Positions 1 to 7,708 of a DNA stretch of 19,383 nucleotides are shown piece by piece (position 1 is the stretch's first letter; the number at the start of each line of letters is the position of its first letter). The DNA lies in NCBI GenBank assembly GCA_027624675.1, contig JAQBTZ010000002.1:1-19383 (forward strand), read 5' to 3'. The DNA is from a bacterium. GTDB lineage: Bacteria; Patescibacteriota; WWE3; 2-01-FULL-39-13; JAQBTZ01. Under the pieces are notes generated by a model. That model was not told where the DNA came from, searched no databases, and saw only the letters and a list, made by a program, of their open reading frames with translations. A program made the position numbers and the translations under genes.

Positions 1-191
1 GAGTAAAGATTATGGCAAAGGGAGTACTTGGAGGATCTTCTTCTATCGCAAGAATAGAGAAAGTAACACAAGGTTCAATTCCTCTACAGACATTAAGAGC
101 TGATGTAGATTTTTATACTACATACGCACATACATCTTATGGTTCAATTGGGATAAAAGTGTGGGTTTATAAAGGAGATATAGAAATTTAA
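1..191 (+). CDS. rpsC: 30S ribosomal protein S3, C-terminal end (5' truncated)
   Basis: Only the last 63 codons are present; the gene enters from outside the window, reading from position 3 to a TAA at 189-191. The translated tail contains an LGG followed by an isoleucine-alanine-arginine turn, then IPLQTLRADVDF, then AHTSYGSIGIKVWVYKG. These match the conserved C-terminal domain of S3, which helps form the mRNA entry channel of the 30S subunit. It is the usual neighbour upstream of rplP, which starts three bases after this stop. The in-frame ATG at 12 is an internal Met and not a start. Confidence 0.95.
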   Translation, partial: VKIMAKGVLGGSSSIARIEKVTQGSIPLQTLRADVDFYTTYAHTSYGSIGIKVWVYKGDIEI

Positions 192-194
192 GAT

Positions 195-602
195 ATGTTA
201 ATACCTAAAAAAAGTAAGTACAGAAAACAAATGAGAGGAAAAAACAGAGGTATAGCTACTAGGGGTGTTGATGTAAGCTTTGGTGAGTTTGGACTAAAAG
301 CAATGGCTGCAGGGATGTTTACTTCAAGACAGATGGAGTCTGCCAGGAAAGCTATAATGCATCATACTAAAAGAGGCGGAAAGTTATGGGTAAGGGTTTT
401 TCCTGATAAACCAATGACAAGAAAAGGTGAGGGAAGAATGGGGAGTGGTAAAGGAGCAGTTGACCATTATGTAGCAGTTATCAGACCAGGTGCTACACTA
501 TTTGAGATGTCCGGAGTAACAGAAGCAATTGCAAAAGAGGCTTTTAAAAGAGCATCAGACAAGATACCTTTTAAAACCAGTTTTATAACAAATGAAAATT
601 AA
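195..602 (+). CDS. rplP: 50S ribosomal protein L16
   Basis: The 135-residue product has the full family length. It opens with MLIPKKSKYRKQMRG, carries the basic GKLWVRVFPDKPMTRK segment around residues 61-76, and then the GSGKGAVDHYVAVIRPG motif near residues 83-99. L16 binds 23S rRNA near the A-site tRNA and is needed for late 50S assembly. The ATG lies three bases after the rpsC stop. The 3' end overlaps the rpmC start by 11 bases (592-602), so the two genes are probably translationally coupled. No strong Shine-Dalgarno sequence precedes it; the rpsC end may supply the ribosome. Confidence 0.97.
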   Translation: MLIPKKSKYRKQMRGKNRGIATRGVDVSFGEFGLKAMAAGMFTSRQMESARKAIMHHTKRGGKLWVRVFPDKPMTRKGEGRMGSGKGAVDHYVAVIRPGATLFEMSGVTEAIAKEAFKRASDKIPFKTSFITNEN

Positions 603-813
603 TGAAATGAGAGATATGAATATTAAAGATATAAATCAGAAAATTAATGGCCTTAAGGTTGAGATAGCAAATTTAAGTTTAAAAATTGCAAACTCTGATG
701 TTAAGGCAATTAAAGAAAAAAGAGAAAAAAAGAAAGAGGTTGCAAGACTAAGTACTATATCAACAGAAAAAATGATATTAGCAGAGTTAAATAAGGAGGA
801 TAAAGATGCCTAA
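592..813 (+). CDS. rpmC: 50S ribosomal protein L29
   Basis: This 73-residue, lysine-rich, mostly helical protein fits L29, which sits beside the exit tunnel where signal recognition particle and trigger factor dock. The N-terminal MKINEMRDMNIKDINQKING pattern aligns with the usual M-K-x-x-E-[LM]-R opening, so I keep the ATG at 592 despite its 11-base overlap with rplP; ATGs at 607 and 616 are alternatives. The second helix contains REKKKEVARLSTI, the expected arginine/lysine-rich rRNA-contact stretch. The end overlaps rpsQ by eight bases. Sequence conservation in L29 is low, so order in the cluster is part of the evidence. Confidence 0.93.
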   Translation: MKINEMRDMNIKDINQKINGLKVEIANLSLKIANSDVKAIKEKREKKKEVARLSTISTEKMILAELNKEDKDA

Positions 814-1033
814 GAAAAGAATAGAAGGAATAGTTGTCTCGACTATTAACGATAAAACAGTTAAGGTTTCTGCTGAAAGAATTAAAGTACATGCATTTTA
901 TGGTAAAAGAATGAAAGAAACTAAAAGTTATCTAGCACATGATGAGGAAAATACATTAAAAATTGGAGATAAGGTAATTATTGAGGAAACAAGACCAATT
1001 AGTAAAAGAAAAACTTGGATAGTTATTAAATAA
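806..1033 (+). CDS. rpsQ: 30S ribosomal protein S17
   Basis: The 75-residue product has the S17 OB-fold signature: an N-terminal GIVVSTINDKTVKVSAERI strand pair, a central HAFYGKRMKETKSYLAHDE region, then NTLKIGDKVIIEETRPISKRKTW. S17 is a primary 16S rRNA binder that helps assembly of the 30S body. An unusually good Shine-Dalgarno sequence, AAGGAGG at 793-799, lies inside the end of rpmC with six bases of spacing and fixes the ATG at 806. The overlap with rpmC is eight bases. Most neighbouring genes lack such a site. Confidence 0.96.
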   Translation: MPKKRIEGIVVSTINDKTVKVSAERIKVHAFYGKRMKETKSYLAHDEENTLKIGDKVIIEETRPISKRKTWIVIK

Positions 1034-1034
1034 T

Positions 1035-1403
1035 ATGTTACAAAAAGAGTCTATTGTTAAAGTTACAGATAATTCGGGGGCAAAACAGTTTAAAGTAATA
1101 GGTATACCGGGATATTCTAAAAAAAGATTTGCAACTATAGGGCAAGTTGTTGTTGGGGCTGTTCATGGAGCATCTGCAGGTGGAGCTGTTTCTAATAAAC
1201 AAAAGGTGAAAGGATTAATTGTTAGGGCAAGGAAAGAAAGAAGAAGATCAGATGGAAGTTATGTAAGATTTGACGATAATGCAGTAGTACTTATTGATAA
1301 AGATGGAAATCCATTGGGAACTAGGGTTTTTGGACCAATTGCAAGAGAAATTCGCGATAAAGGTTATACAAAAATTACGTCTTTAGCTACAGAAGTTTGG
1401 TAA
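1035..1403 (+). CDS. rplN: 50S ribosomal protein L14
   Basis: L14 is a 122-residue five-stranded barrel protein that bridges the subunits at the B8 contact. Key matches are MLQKESIVKVTDNSGAKQ at the start, VKGLIVRARKERRRSDGSYV in the middle, and DNAVVLIDKDGNPLGTRVFG followed by PIAREIRDKG toward the end. The length equals the bacterial norm. It starts one base after the rpsQ stop and its TAA is two bases before the preferred rplX ATG. Confidence 0.97.
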   Translation: MLQKESIVKVTDNSGAKQFKVIGIPGYSKKRFATIGQVVVGAVHGASAGGAVSNKQKVKGLIVRARKERRRSDGSYVRFDDNAVVLIDKDGNPLGTRVFGPIAREIRDKGYTKITSLATEVW

Positions 1404-1405
1404 AT

Positions 1406-1714
1406 ATGAAAATAAAAAAAGGTGATCAAATAATTGTAATATCTGGTAAGCACAAAGGGACTAAGGGACCTGTTGTTAAGGTGTTGCTTGAAACCTCAAA
1501 GGTATTAGTAACTGGAGTAAATAAAGTTAAAAAACACGTAAAGCCATCTCGTGAACACCCTGAAGGAGGAATACTTGAGTTTGAAAAGCCTGTGAATATT
1601 GGCAACGTTATGTTAGTATGTGAATCTTGCAAAAAACCAACTAAAGTAGGCATTAGAAGAGAAAATGGCAAGAAGTTAAGATTTTGTAAAAAGTGTGAAG
1701 CATTAATTAAATAA
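1406..1714 (+). CDS. rplX: 50S ribosomal protein L24, four-cysteine form
   Basis: The product begins MKIKKGDQIIVISGKHKGTKG, a KOW motif typical of L24, an early initiator of 50S assembly. An in-frame TTG at 1397 would add three residues, but the ATG at 1406 matches the family start and avoids overlap with rplN. From this start it has 102 residues. The C-terminal half carries CESC at 72-75 and CKKC at 94-97, separated by a basic GIRRENGKKLRF loop. This is a probable zinc ribbon, found in many but not all bacterial L24 proteins; zinc binding here is inferred from the cysteine spacing. Confidence 0.95.
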   Translation: MKIKKGDQIIVISGKHKGTKGPVVKVLLETSKVLVTGVNKVKKHVKPSREHPEGGILEFEKPVNIGNVMLVCESCKKPTKVGIRRENGKKLRFCKKCEALIK

Positions 1715-1718
1715 AGAT

Positions 1719-2258
1719 ATGTTAAAGGAAAAATTTACTACAACTGTAATACCAGCACTTGGAAAAAAGTTAAATATAACAAATGTTAATGCTGTACCTA
1801 AAATAGAAAAGGTGGTTGTTAATGCTGGAATAGGTAAGTTAAAAGATAATAAAGCAGCTGTTGCAAGTTACATTAAGGATTTTGTAACTATTACAGGGCA
1901 GGCACCAAGTAAAAGACAGGCAAATAAAGCTATTAGCAATTTCAAATTAAGAGAAGGTGAAGTAATAGGATTAACAGTGACTTTAAGAGGTGATCGTATG
2001 TGGACATTTTTAGAAAAACTTTTGTATACTGTATTACCAAGAACAAGAGATTTCGAAGGCATTTCTACTAAGGCATTTGATAATGCAGGAAACTATTCAT
2101 TAGGGATGAATGATCATACCGTATTTCCTGAGATTGATACTAATAGAGTAGATATGATAAAAAATTTACAAATTAACGTAGTAACTAGTACGAAAAATAA
2201 AGAGGAGTCTTTTACTCTACTTGAAGAGTTAGGATTTCCATTTAAGAAAACTAAATAG
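1719..2258 (+). CDS. rplE: 50S ribosomal protein L5
   Basis: The 179-residue product matches L5, which binds 5S rRNA in the central protuberance. Conserved pieces visible are VVVNAGIGKLKDN near residues 32-44, the TGQAPSKRQANKAISNFKLR stretch, IGLTVTLRGDRMW, and the C-terminal NYSLGMNDHTVFPEID followed by INVVTSTKNKEE. Length is standard. It starts four bases after the rplX stop and its TAG ends directly against the rpsN ATG, with no intergenic base. Confidence 0.97.
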   Translation: MLKEKFTTTVIPALGKKLNITNVNAVPKIEKVVVNAGIGKLKDNKAAVASYIKDFVTITGQAPSKRQANKAISNFKLREGEVIGLTVTLRGDRMWTFLEKLLYTVLPRTRDFEGISTKAFDNAGNYSLGMNDHTVFPEIDTNRVDMIKNLQINVVTSTKNKEESFTLLEELGFPFKKTK

Positions 2259-2444
2259 ATGGCAAAACAGGCACTGATTATAAAACATAAACTTGAACCT
2301 AAATTTGAAGTAAGAAAATACAATAGATGCAGTTTATGTGGTAGGCCAAGAGGATATATGAGAAAATATAAAGTTTGTAGGATTTGTTTTAGAGAACTTG
2401 CGTATAAAGGGGAATTACCTGGAGTAAAAAAATCAAGTTGGTAG
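2259..2444 (+). CDS. rpsN: 30S ribosomal protein S14, zinc-binding (type Z)
   Basis: At 61 residues this is the short, zinc-containing S14 form. Two CxxC knuckles are present, C24-C27 (CSLC) and C40-C43 (CRIC), flanking the [12 protein letters not shown] segment, with the family's LPGVKKSSW ending. S14 binds the 16S 3' domain in the head of the 30S subunit. The ATG abuts the rplE stop, so coupling is likely. The CxxC form is ancestral; the longer zinc-free form used by many proteobacteria is not seen in this window. Confidence 0.97.
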   Translation: MAKQALIIKHKLEPKFEVRKYNRCSLCGRPRGYMRKYKVCRICFRELAYKGELPGVKKSSW

Positions 2445-2462
2445 AAAATTGAAAAAATATAA

Positions 2463-2861
2463 ATGATAACAGACCCGATAGCGGATTTATTAACACGAAT
2501 AAGAAATGCGAACCAAGTCAATAAACAACTTGTAGAATTGCCATACTCTGCAATGAAAGAGAACGTATTAAAGGTTCTTAAGCATAGTGGCTTTGTTGGT
2601 GAGGTAAAAGTTTTTAAAGATAAGGGTGTAAAACATAAAATGTTAAGTGTTGAACTAATATATATCGATGGAGAACCAAGAATTCAACACATAGAGAGGG
2701 TTTCAAAGCCAGGACTTAGAGTTTATACAGGTTATAGAGATTTGCAAAAAGTATTAGGTGGTTTTGGAACGTATATTATTTCAACTCCAAAAGGAATAGT
2801 AAATTCAGTAGAAGCAAAGAAGAAAAAGCTAGGTGGAGAAATAATTTGTAAAATTTGGTAA
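2463..2861 (+). CDS. rpsH: 30S ribosomal protein S8
   Basis: The 132-residue product opens with MITDPIADLLTRIRNANQV, the standard S8 start, and ends with the conserved GIVNSVEAKKKKLGGEIICK block. In S8 this C-terminal region recognises helix 21 of 16S rRNA, and in E. coli it also recognises the spc-operon mRNA in autoregulation. An 18-base gap separates it from rpsN, the largest gap in this part of the cluster, and holds no clear ribosome-binding site. Whether feedback regulation exists here cannot be told from the sequence. Confidence 0.97.
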   Translation: MITDPIADLLTRIRNANQVNKQLVELPYSAMKENVLKVLKHSGFVGEVKVFKDKGVKHKMLSVELIYIDGEPRIQHIERVSKPGLRVYTGYRDLQKVLGGFGTYIISTPKGIVNSVEAKKKKLGGEIICKIW

Positions 2862-2867
2862 ATTATT

Positions 2868-3407
2868 ATGAGTAAAATAGGTAAAAAAACAATTTTAATA
2901 CCAGCTGAGGTTAAGGTTGAGATCGCTAAGAATATTATAAAAACAACAGGACCAAAAGGAATCTTAGAATTAGATTTTAAAAATTTAGTAAATATTAAGA
3001 TTGAGGATAGCTTAATTGCTATACAAGCAAAGGGTGAAGGAAGACAAGCTTCTGCATATTGGGGACTTTATAGATCATTGGTATCGAACATGATAACTGG
3101 AGTTTCAGCTGGCTTTGAAAAAGATTTAGAGTTGTTAGGTGTGGGTTACAGGGCGATAGGTTCTGGTAAACAAATTACTTTAAACCTAGGGTTTTCACAT
3201 CAGATTGAGTTTCAAGCACCAGAAGGTATCTTGATTGAGGTAACAGATCAGACAAAGATAAAGATTAAGGGTATTGATAAAACTTTAGTTGGACAAGTTG
3301 CGGCAAATATTAGAAAACTTAGAAAGCCTGAACCATATAAAGGTAAAGGTGTAAGATATGTAGGTGAAGTAGTAAGAATAAAAGCAGGAAAAACAGGAGC
3401 AGTTTAA
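2868..3407 (+). CDS. rplF: 50S ribosomal protein L6
   Basis: A 179-residue two-domain L6. It starts MSKIGKKTILIPAEVKVEI and has TGPKGILELDF in the first domain. The second domain contains GVGYRAIGSGKQITLNLGFS near residues 91-110 and the C-terminal NIRKLRKPEPYKGKGVRY signature that contacts 23S rRNA near the sarcin-ricin loop. Length is normal. It follows rpsH by six bases and precedes rplR by one base. Confidence 0.97.
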   Translation: MSKIGKKTILIPAEVKVEIAKNIIKTTGPKGILELDFKNLVNIKIEDSLIAIQAKGEGRQASAYWGLYRSLVSNMITGVSAGFEKDLELLGVGYRAIGSGKQITLNLGFSHQIEFQAPEGILIEVTDQTKIKIKGIDKTLVGQVAANIRKLRKPEPYKGKGVRYVGEVVRIKAGKTGAV

Positions 3408-3408
3408 A

Positions 3409-3759
3409 ATGATAAAATTAAGATTAAGCAAAAACAATATAGATAGAAGAAGAAAATTAATTAGATCAAAAATTAGTGGTACTGCAACGCGTCCAAGAAT
3501 TGCAATTCACAGAAGTAACGCATCTATTTATGCTCAATTTATAGATGATACAACACATACTACTTTATTAAGTATGGATGATAGAAAGATAAAAAAAGGT
3601 ACGAAAGTAGAAAAGGCTAATGAACTTGGAAAAAGCATTGCAAAAGAAGCATTAAAATTAGATATAAAACAGGTAGTATTTGATAGAAGAGGGTATAAAT
3701 ACCATGGTAGAGTAAAATCTTTGGCCGAAGGTGCTAGAGAAGCTGGACTTATAATATAA
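3409..3759 (+). CDS. rplR: 50S ribosomal protein L18
   Basis: A 116-residue L18, a 5S rRNA-binding protein of the central protuberance. The basic N-terminus (RRRKLIRSKISGTATRPR) is followed by IAIHRSNASIYAQFIDD, the typical R-S-N/K-x-x-I-Y-A-Q core. The end carries FDRRGYKYHGRVKSLAEGAR followed by EAGL, the family's C-terminal signature. The ATG is one base past the rplF stop. Confidence 0.97.
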   Translation: MIKLRLSKNNIDRRRKLIRSKISGTATRPRIAIHRSNASIYAQFIDDTTHTTLLSMDDRKIKKGTKVEKANELGKSIAKEALKLDIKQVVFDRRGYKYHGRVKSLAEGAREAGLII

Positions 3760-3769
3760 GGAAATAATT

Positions 3770-4267
3770 ATGAATAATAGAGATAACAAATTTGCAAATA
3801 CAACTAAACCTGAGTCAGATATTGAGGAAAGAATTGTACAGGTAAAAAGAGTAGCAAAGAAAAATAAAGGTGGAAATAGAATTAGCTTTACTGTTTTAAT
3901 GGCAGTAGGTGATAAAAAAGGTAAAGTAGGAGCAGCACTAGGTAAGGCACCTAATGTTACTGCTGCAATAAAAAAAGCTATAACTAAAGCTAGAAAAGAT
4001 ATTATGGATGTAACATTAATAGAGGGTGGAACAATTTCGCACGAAGTATTATCTAAAATGGGTGCATCATATATTATGTTAAAACCAGCACCAGTTGGAG
4101 CAGGTGTTATTGCCGGTGGAGCGGTTAGAACTATGTTAGAGCTTGCAGGTGTACAGAATATTTCATCTAAGATATTGGGTTCTAAGAATAAGGCTTTAAA
4201 TGTTTATAATATGTTAAGTATTTTTAAGAATCTTGAAAAGAGTAAATTGAAAGAAAAGGTAAAATAA
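3770..4267 (+). CDS. rpsE: 30S ribosomal protein S5
   Basis: S5 helps control decoding accuracy and mRNA unwinding. The 165-residue product shows EERIVQVKRVAKKNKGGNRI, the N-terminal RNA-binding domain start, then VAVGD-like GDKKGKVGAALGKA. The second domain has the GAGVIAGGAVRTMLELAGV motif and the ILGSKNKALNV segment. A modest AAGG-type purine run in the ten-base gap after rplR may serve as its ribosome-binding site. The stop at 4265-4267 is one base from the rplO ATG; in most bacteria rpmD (L30) would sit between the two, and here it is missing. Confidence 0.97.
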   Translation: MNNRDNKFANTTKPESDIEERIVQVKRVAKKNKGGNRISFTVLMAVGDKKGKVGAALGKAPNVTAAIKKAITKARKDIMDVTLIEGGTISHEVLSKMGASYIMLKPAPVGAGVIAGGAVRTMLELAGVQNISSKILGSKNKALNVYNMLSIFKNLEKSKLKEKVK

Positions 4268-4268
4268 A

Positions 4269-4712
4269 ATGGAATTATCAGGTTTAAAGAAAATCAGGAC
4301 AACAATACATTCAAAATCTAAAAAGAGAATTGGTAGAGGATATGGAAGCGGTGTTGGTGGACATACTTCGACTCTTGGATCAAAGGGTCAAAAATCTAGA
4401 ACAGGTGGCAATATCCCTTATTGGTTTGAAGGTGGACAGCTCCCGCTTAGAAAAAGGTTGCCACATACCAGAGGATTTAAGCCAGTAACGAGGAAAGAAT
4501 ATATGATCTTGGATTTAGCAGATATTAAAAGCTTAGACAAAGAAAATATTGATTTAGCAGATTTAATCAAACAAGGTTTAGTTCGAGATGTTAAGTATGG
4601 TGTTAAAGTGCTAGGTACTGGTAAATTAGATAAAAAAGTAAACTTAACTGGTTTTGAATATACAAAATCTGCAAAAGAAAAAATAGAAAAAGCTGGCGGA
4701 ACAGCAAAGTAA
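4269..4712 (+). CDS. rplO: 50S ribosomal protein L15
   Basis: The 147-residue protein has the long glycine- and basic-rich N-terminal extension of L15 ([20 protein letters not shown] then KGQKSRTGG), the [18 protein letters not shown] signature, and the [17 protein letters not shown] core. L15 is a late 50S assembly protein whose extension threads through 23S rRNA. Its TAA shares its last base with the secY ATG (TAATG at 4710-4714), the classic spc-operon coupling of rplO and secY. Confidence 0.97.
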   Translation: MELSGLKKIRTTIHSKSKKRIGRGYGSGVGGHTSTLGSKGQKSRTGGNIPYWFEGGQLPLRKRLPHTRGFKPVTRKEYMILDLADIKSLDKENIDLADLIKQGLVRDVKYGVKVLGTGKLDKKVNLTGFEYTKSAKEKIEKAGGTAK

Positions 4713-5995
4713 TGTTTAAAAGTTTAACTGCCCTATTTACAGTTTCAGAGATTAAAAATCGCCTTTTATTTACTTTAGGTGTGTTATTTATTTTTAGGCT
4801 TTTAGCACATATCCCTGTACCTGGTATCGATACTTCATCCTTACAACAATTTTTTTCAGAATTTGCAATTCTTGGTTTTTTAGATATTTTTTCAGGTGGT
4901 GGTTTTCAAAATTTTTCAATTATTACTCTTGGACTTGGTCCATATATTAATGCATCAATTATTATGCAGCTTTTAGCAATGACTATACCAAAGTTAGAAG
5001 AACTTCAGAAAGAGGGTGAGTATGGTAGAGAAAAGATTAATTTATATACTAAGGCTTTAACAATACCTTTAGCAGTTATTCAAGGCTTTGGTACTTATTT
5101 TTTACTTAGCAGGCAGGGTGTAATCTCAACTTTATCAGTTTTCCAGATTGTAACATTAATAATAACTCTTTTAGCGGGTACATTACTGGTTATGTGGATT
5201 GGAGAAATTCTAACGGAGTACGGACTTGGAAATGGAATTTCTGTTTTGATTTTTGCAGGTATAATAAGTCAGATGCCAACTTCAACTTTTCAGATGTTCG
5301 AGATAAGTAGATCCTCTGGCAATTATTTTCCACTAATTATTATGGGTATTATAGCAGTTCTATCTGTGGCAGGTATTATTATGGTTAATGAGGCTGTTAG
5401 AAAAATCCCCATAGAGTATGCCAGAAGGGCAGCAGGAACAATTTCTTATGGTGGTGGAGTAAGTTATCTTCCAATGAAGTTAAATCAAGCGGGTGTTATT
5501 CCAATTATATTTGCAGTATCTTTGGTGTTTTTACCATCAGTTTTGGGTAGTTATTTTTCATCATCAAGTAATGTTAACTTAGTTAACATAGGTGCATTTT
5601 TAACTACTAATTTTAGCTCACAAAGTTGGACTTATGTAATACTATATTTTATCTTAGTAATGGGGTTTACATTTTTCTATACTGCATTACAATTTAATCC
5701 TGAAAAGATTGCTGAAAACTTAAAGCAAAGTGGAGCATTTATTCCAGGTATTAGACCAGGAAAGTCAACTGCGGATTATCTCTATAGTGTACTTACAAGA
5801 ATAACTTTTTTTGGTGCGATTTTCTTAGGATTTATTGCAGTGTTACCAACCATTTTACCTATGGTTACAAGTCTTAATAGTAGTTTTGCAATAGGTGGAG
5901 CAGGGTTACTGATTGTTGTTTCTGTTGTATTAGATACTGTAAGACAAGTTGATAGCTTAGTGGTAACAAGAAATTACGATAGTTTTCTTAAATAG
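4712..5995 (+). CDS. secY: Protein translocase subunit SecY
   Basis: SecY is the channel of the Sec translocon in the cytoplasmic membrane. The 427-residue product has about ten hydrophobic segments. Signature pieces are [12 protein letters not shown] (residues 29-40) after TM1, the glycine-rich plug region near [11 protein letters not shown] (60-70), [12 protein letters not shown] (77-88), GLGNGIS (171-177), the cytosolic [10 protein letters not shown] loop (230-239) and [16 protein letters not shown] (253-268). The late [18 protein letters not shown] loop, a SecA/ribosome contact region, is also present. The 34 bases after the gene are AT-rich with no clear hairpin. Confidence 0.97.
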   Translation: MFKSLTALFTVSEIKNRLLFTLGVLFIFRLLAHIPVPGIDTSSLQQFFSEFAILGFLDIFSGGGFQNFSIITLGLGPYINASIIMQLLAMTIPKLEELQKEGEYGREKINLYTKALTIPLAVIQGFGTYFLLSRQGVISTLSVFQIVTLIITLLAGTLLVMWIGEILTEYGLGNGISVLIFAGIISQMPTSTFQMFEISRSSGNYFPLIIMGIIAVLSVAGIIMVNEAVRKIPIEYARRAAGTISYGGGVSYLPMKLNQAGVIPIIFAVSLVFLPSVLGSYFSSSSNVNLVNIGAFLTTNFSSQSWTYVILYFILVMGFTFFYTALQFNPEKIAENLKQSGAFIPGIRPGKSTADYLYSVLTRITFFGAIFLGFIAVLPTILPMVTSLNSSFAIGGAGLLIVVSVVLDTVRQVDSLVVTRNYDSFLK

Positions 5996-6029
5996 TTTTG
6001 TATTAATTAGTTGTAAAGGCAAAAATATT

Positions 6030-6296
6030 ATGTTTGATCAGATGAAAGATCTTTATAAATTAAAAAAACAGGCAGATGATTTAAAGAAAAAAATGCAAAC
6101 GATTACAATTGAGGTTGAAGAAAAAAATATAAAAGTTGTAATGCGTGGTGATAATAATGTAGAGGCAGTTTATATAAATGGAGAAGAAAATACTGATGTA
6201 AAAAGAGCAATAAATAAAGCTACAAAAGAGGTTCAGAAAAAAGTTGCTAAGAAGTTTCAGAGTCAGATATCAGGAATGAATATTCCAGGAATGTAA
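6030..6296 (+). CDS. YbaB/EbfC-family nucleoid-associated protein
   Basis: The 88-residue product begins MFDQMKDLYKLKKQADDLKK and continues into KMQTITIEVEEKNIKVVMRGDNNVEAV, the helix-then-strand layout of YbaB/EbfC proteins. These are small dimers that bind DNA or RNA. Its C-terminal helix ANKATKEVQKKVAKKFQ-like pattern and the MNIPGM tail also fit; E. coli YbaB has about 109 residues and ends with a similar glycine/proline-rich tail. The gene sits between secY and adk, whereas in E. coli ybaB is beside dnaX and recR. I am confident of the family, not of a specific function. A 34-base gap precedes it and a 17-base gap follows. Confidence 0.85.
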   Translation: MFDQMKDLYKLKKQADDLKKKMQTITIEVEEKNIKVVMRGDNNVEAVYINGEENTDVKRAINKATKEVQKKVAKKFQSQISGMNIPGM

Positions 6297-6313
6297 TAAG
6301 TTTAAGATAAAAA

Positions 6314-6859
6314 ATGAATATTGTTTTAATTGGACCACAAGGGTCAGGTAAATCTACACAAGGAAAGTTAATATCAGATAATTTTGGTATGCCATATATA
6401 TCAACTGGTGATATGTTTAGGGAGATAATGACAGGAACGGATGAATTTTCTATAAGTATAAAGAAGATGATGGATGAAGGGGCCCTTATAGATGATGAAA
6501 CTACAAATAAAATCGTAAGACAACATTTAGAAAGAGGGAAATACTATAAAGGGTTTGTTGTGGATGGATACCCTCGAAGTGTTAATCAGTCGATGTCAGC
6601 ACCGTTTGTGTTGGATATAATTCTTCATATTAGGGTTCCAGAAAGCATCTCTATTGAAAGATTATTAAAAAGAGGTAGGTGGGACGATAACGAAGTAAAC
6701 ATTAGAAAAAGACTTTCACTATATAATCAAGAAACTGCGCCTATTATTGAGTACTGGAGAAAACACGACAAAGTAGTAGATATAGATGGGGTTGGTGGTG
6801 TAGATGAAATTCATCAGTTAATTTACGAGAAAATAACTAACTTAATAAATGGTAATTAG
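6314..6859 (+). CDS. adk: Adenylate kinase, short-LID form
   Basis: Adenylate kinase converts ATP and AMP to two ADP in the cytosol. The 181-residue product has the P-loop GPQGSGKST (7-15), the AMP-binding STGDMFRE segment (30-37), DGYPRS (84-89) and the catalytic arginine region RGRWDDN (120-126) followed by IRKRL (130-134). The LID domain is the short version with no zinc-binding cysteine insert, which explains a length below the roughly 214 residues of E. coli Adk. The gene follows secY/YbaB in the common secY-adk-map order and overlaps map by 11 bases. Confidence 0.96.
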   Translation: MNIVLIGPQGSGKSTQGKLISDNFGMPYISTGDMFREIMTGTDEFSISIKKMMDEGALIDDETTNKIVRQHLERGKYYKGFVVDGYPRSVNQSMSAPFVLDIILHIRVPESISIERLLKRGRWDDNEVNIRKRLSLYNQETAPIIEYWRKHDKVVDIDGVGGVDEIHQLIYEKITNLINGN

Positions 6860-7604
6860 TAGATTAGACAACAGTAAAGAGTTGTTGGCATTAAAAGAGG
6901 CTGGAAGAGTTAATGACACAATTAGACAGCAAGCTATAGAGATCACAAGGGTAGGTGTAAGTACACTAGAGATTGACACATTTATTAATAAACAAATATT
7001 AGAGAGCGGAATGAAGGCATCCTTTAAGGGTATTGATGGGTACAAGTTTTCCTCTTGTATAAATATAAACGAGGGAGTATTACACGGTATACCAAGTAAA
7101 AACTGTATTGTAGAAGACGGAGATATTGTAACTATTGACATGGGTGTTAATTATAAGGGGCTACATACCGACACTTCTTGGACTTTTGGGGTAGGTAAAA
7201 TATCAAAAAGTACGCAAAGATTTTTGGATATAGGTGAAGAAACATTGTTTATGGCTATTGATGAATGTAATGTTGGAGCAAGAATAGGTGATATTGCATC
7301 GACAATTCAGAGGAATATAGAAAAAAATGGGTATAATGTAATCAGAGAATTTGTAGGGCATGGTGTTGGATATGAATTGCATGAAGATCCGCAAATCCCC
7401 TGTGCTGGCAAGGCAAATACGGGATTGTTAATTAAAAATGGTATGGTATTAGCGATAGAGGTTATGTACACGCAGGGCAGTAGTCAGATAGTATTAACTA
7501 ATGATGGGTGGACTTATAATACAAAAGATGGTAAATTAGCTGGGATGTTTGAGCATACAATTGTTGTGACCGATAGTGGACCTGTAGTATTGACTAGTAA
7601 ATAG
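6849..7604 (+). CDS. map: Methionine aminopeptidase, type I
   Basis: It removes the initiator Met from nascent proteins. All catalytic residues are visible and fall at the same numbers as in E. coli MetAP: H79 (LHGIP), metal ligands D97 (TIDMG), D108 (HTDTSW), H171 (GHGVG), E204 (AIEVM), E235 (FEHT), plus H178. The usual T-I-E-P around the fourth ligand is A-I-E-V here, with the Glu kept. At 251 residues it is close to the short type I form without an SH3-like or zinc-finger N-terminal extension. The ATG lies inside adk (11-base overlap). A candidate intrinsic terminator starts about 55 bases after the stop. Confidence 0.97.
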   Translation: MVISRLDNSKELLALKEAGRVNDTIRQQAIEITRVGVSTLEIDTFINKQILESGMKASFKGIDGYKFSSCININEGVLHGIPSKNCIVEDGDIVTIDMGVNYKGLHTDTSWTFGVGKISKSTQRFLDIGEETLFMAIDECNVGARIGDIASTIQRNIEKNGYNVIREFVGHGVGYELHEDPQIPCAGKANTGLLIKNGMVLAIEVMYTQGSSQIVLTNDGWTYNTKDGKLAGMFEHTIVVTDSGPVVLTSK

Positions 7605-7641
7605 GACACCTGTTAAAATAGGCTGTGTTTAAAAAAGGACT

Positions 7642-7704
7642 GGTTACTTAAGAATATTAACCTGCAAGATAAAAGTAGGTTCATATTTTTTTTGTATCAG
7701 GTTG
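7642..7704 (+). promoter_or_regulatory. Terminator-like hairpin and alternative pairings in the infA leader
   Basis: A 7-bp stem AACCTGC (7659-7665) with GTAGGTT (7675-7681, one G-U pair) closes a nine-base loop and is followed by CATA and eight T residues (7686-7693), the form of a Rho-independent terminator. The same 5' arm can pair instead with GGTTA at 7642-7646 (with TAACC 7658-7662), which would prevent the terminator, or with CAGGTT at 7698-7703 (six pairs with AACCTG), which covers the only Shine-Dalgarno-like sequence before infA. It may simply end map transcripts or may be an attenuator. Both readings are inference from base pairing. Confidence 0.5.
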
Positions 7705-7708
7705 AATT

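Noticed and set aside
1397..1405. TTG 1397 as the rplX start
   Set aside because: It adds three residues not typical of L24 and overlaps rplN, while ATG 1406 gives the standard M-K-I-K-K-G-D opening.
2114..2521. Minus-strand open frame across rplE, rpsN and rpsH (135 codons)
   Set aside because: It spans three well-supported ribosomal genes on the other strand and has no recognisable domain or ribosome-binding site.
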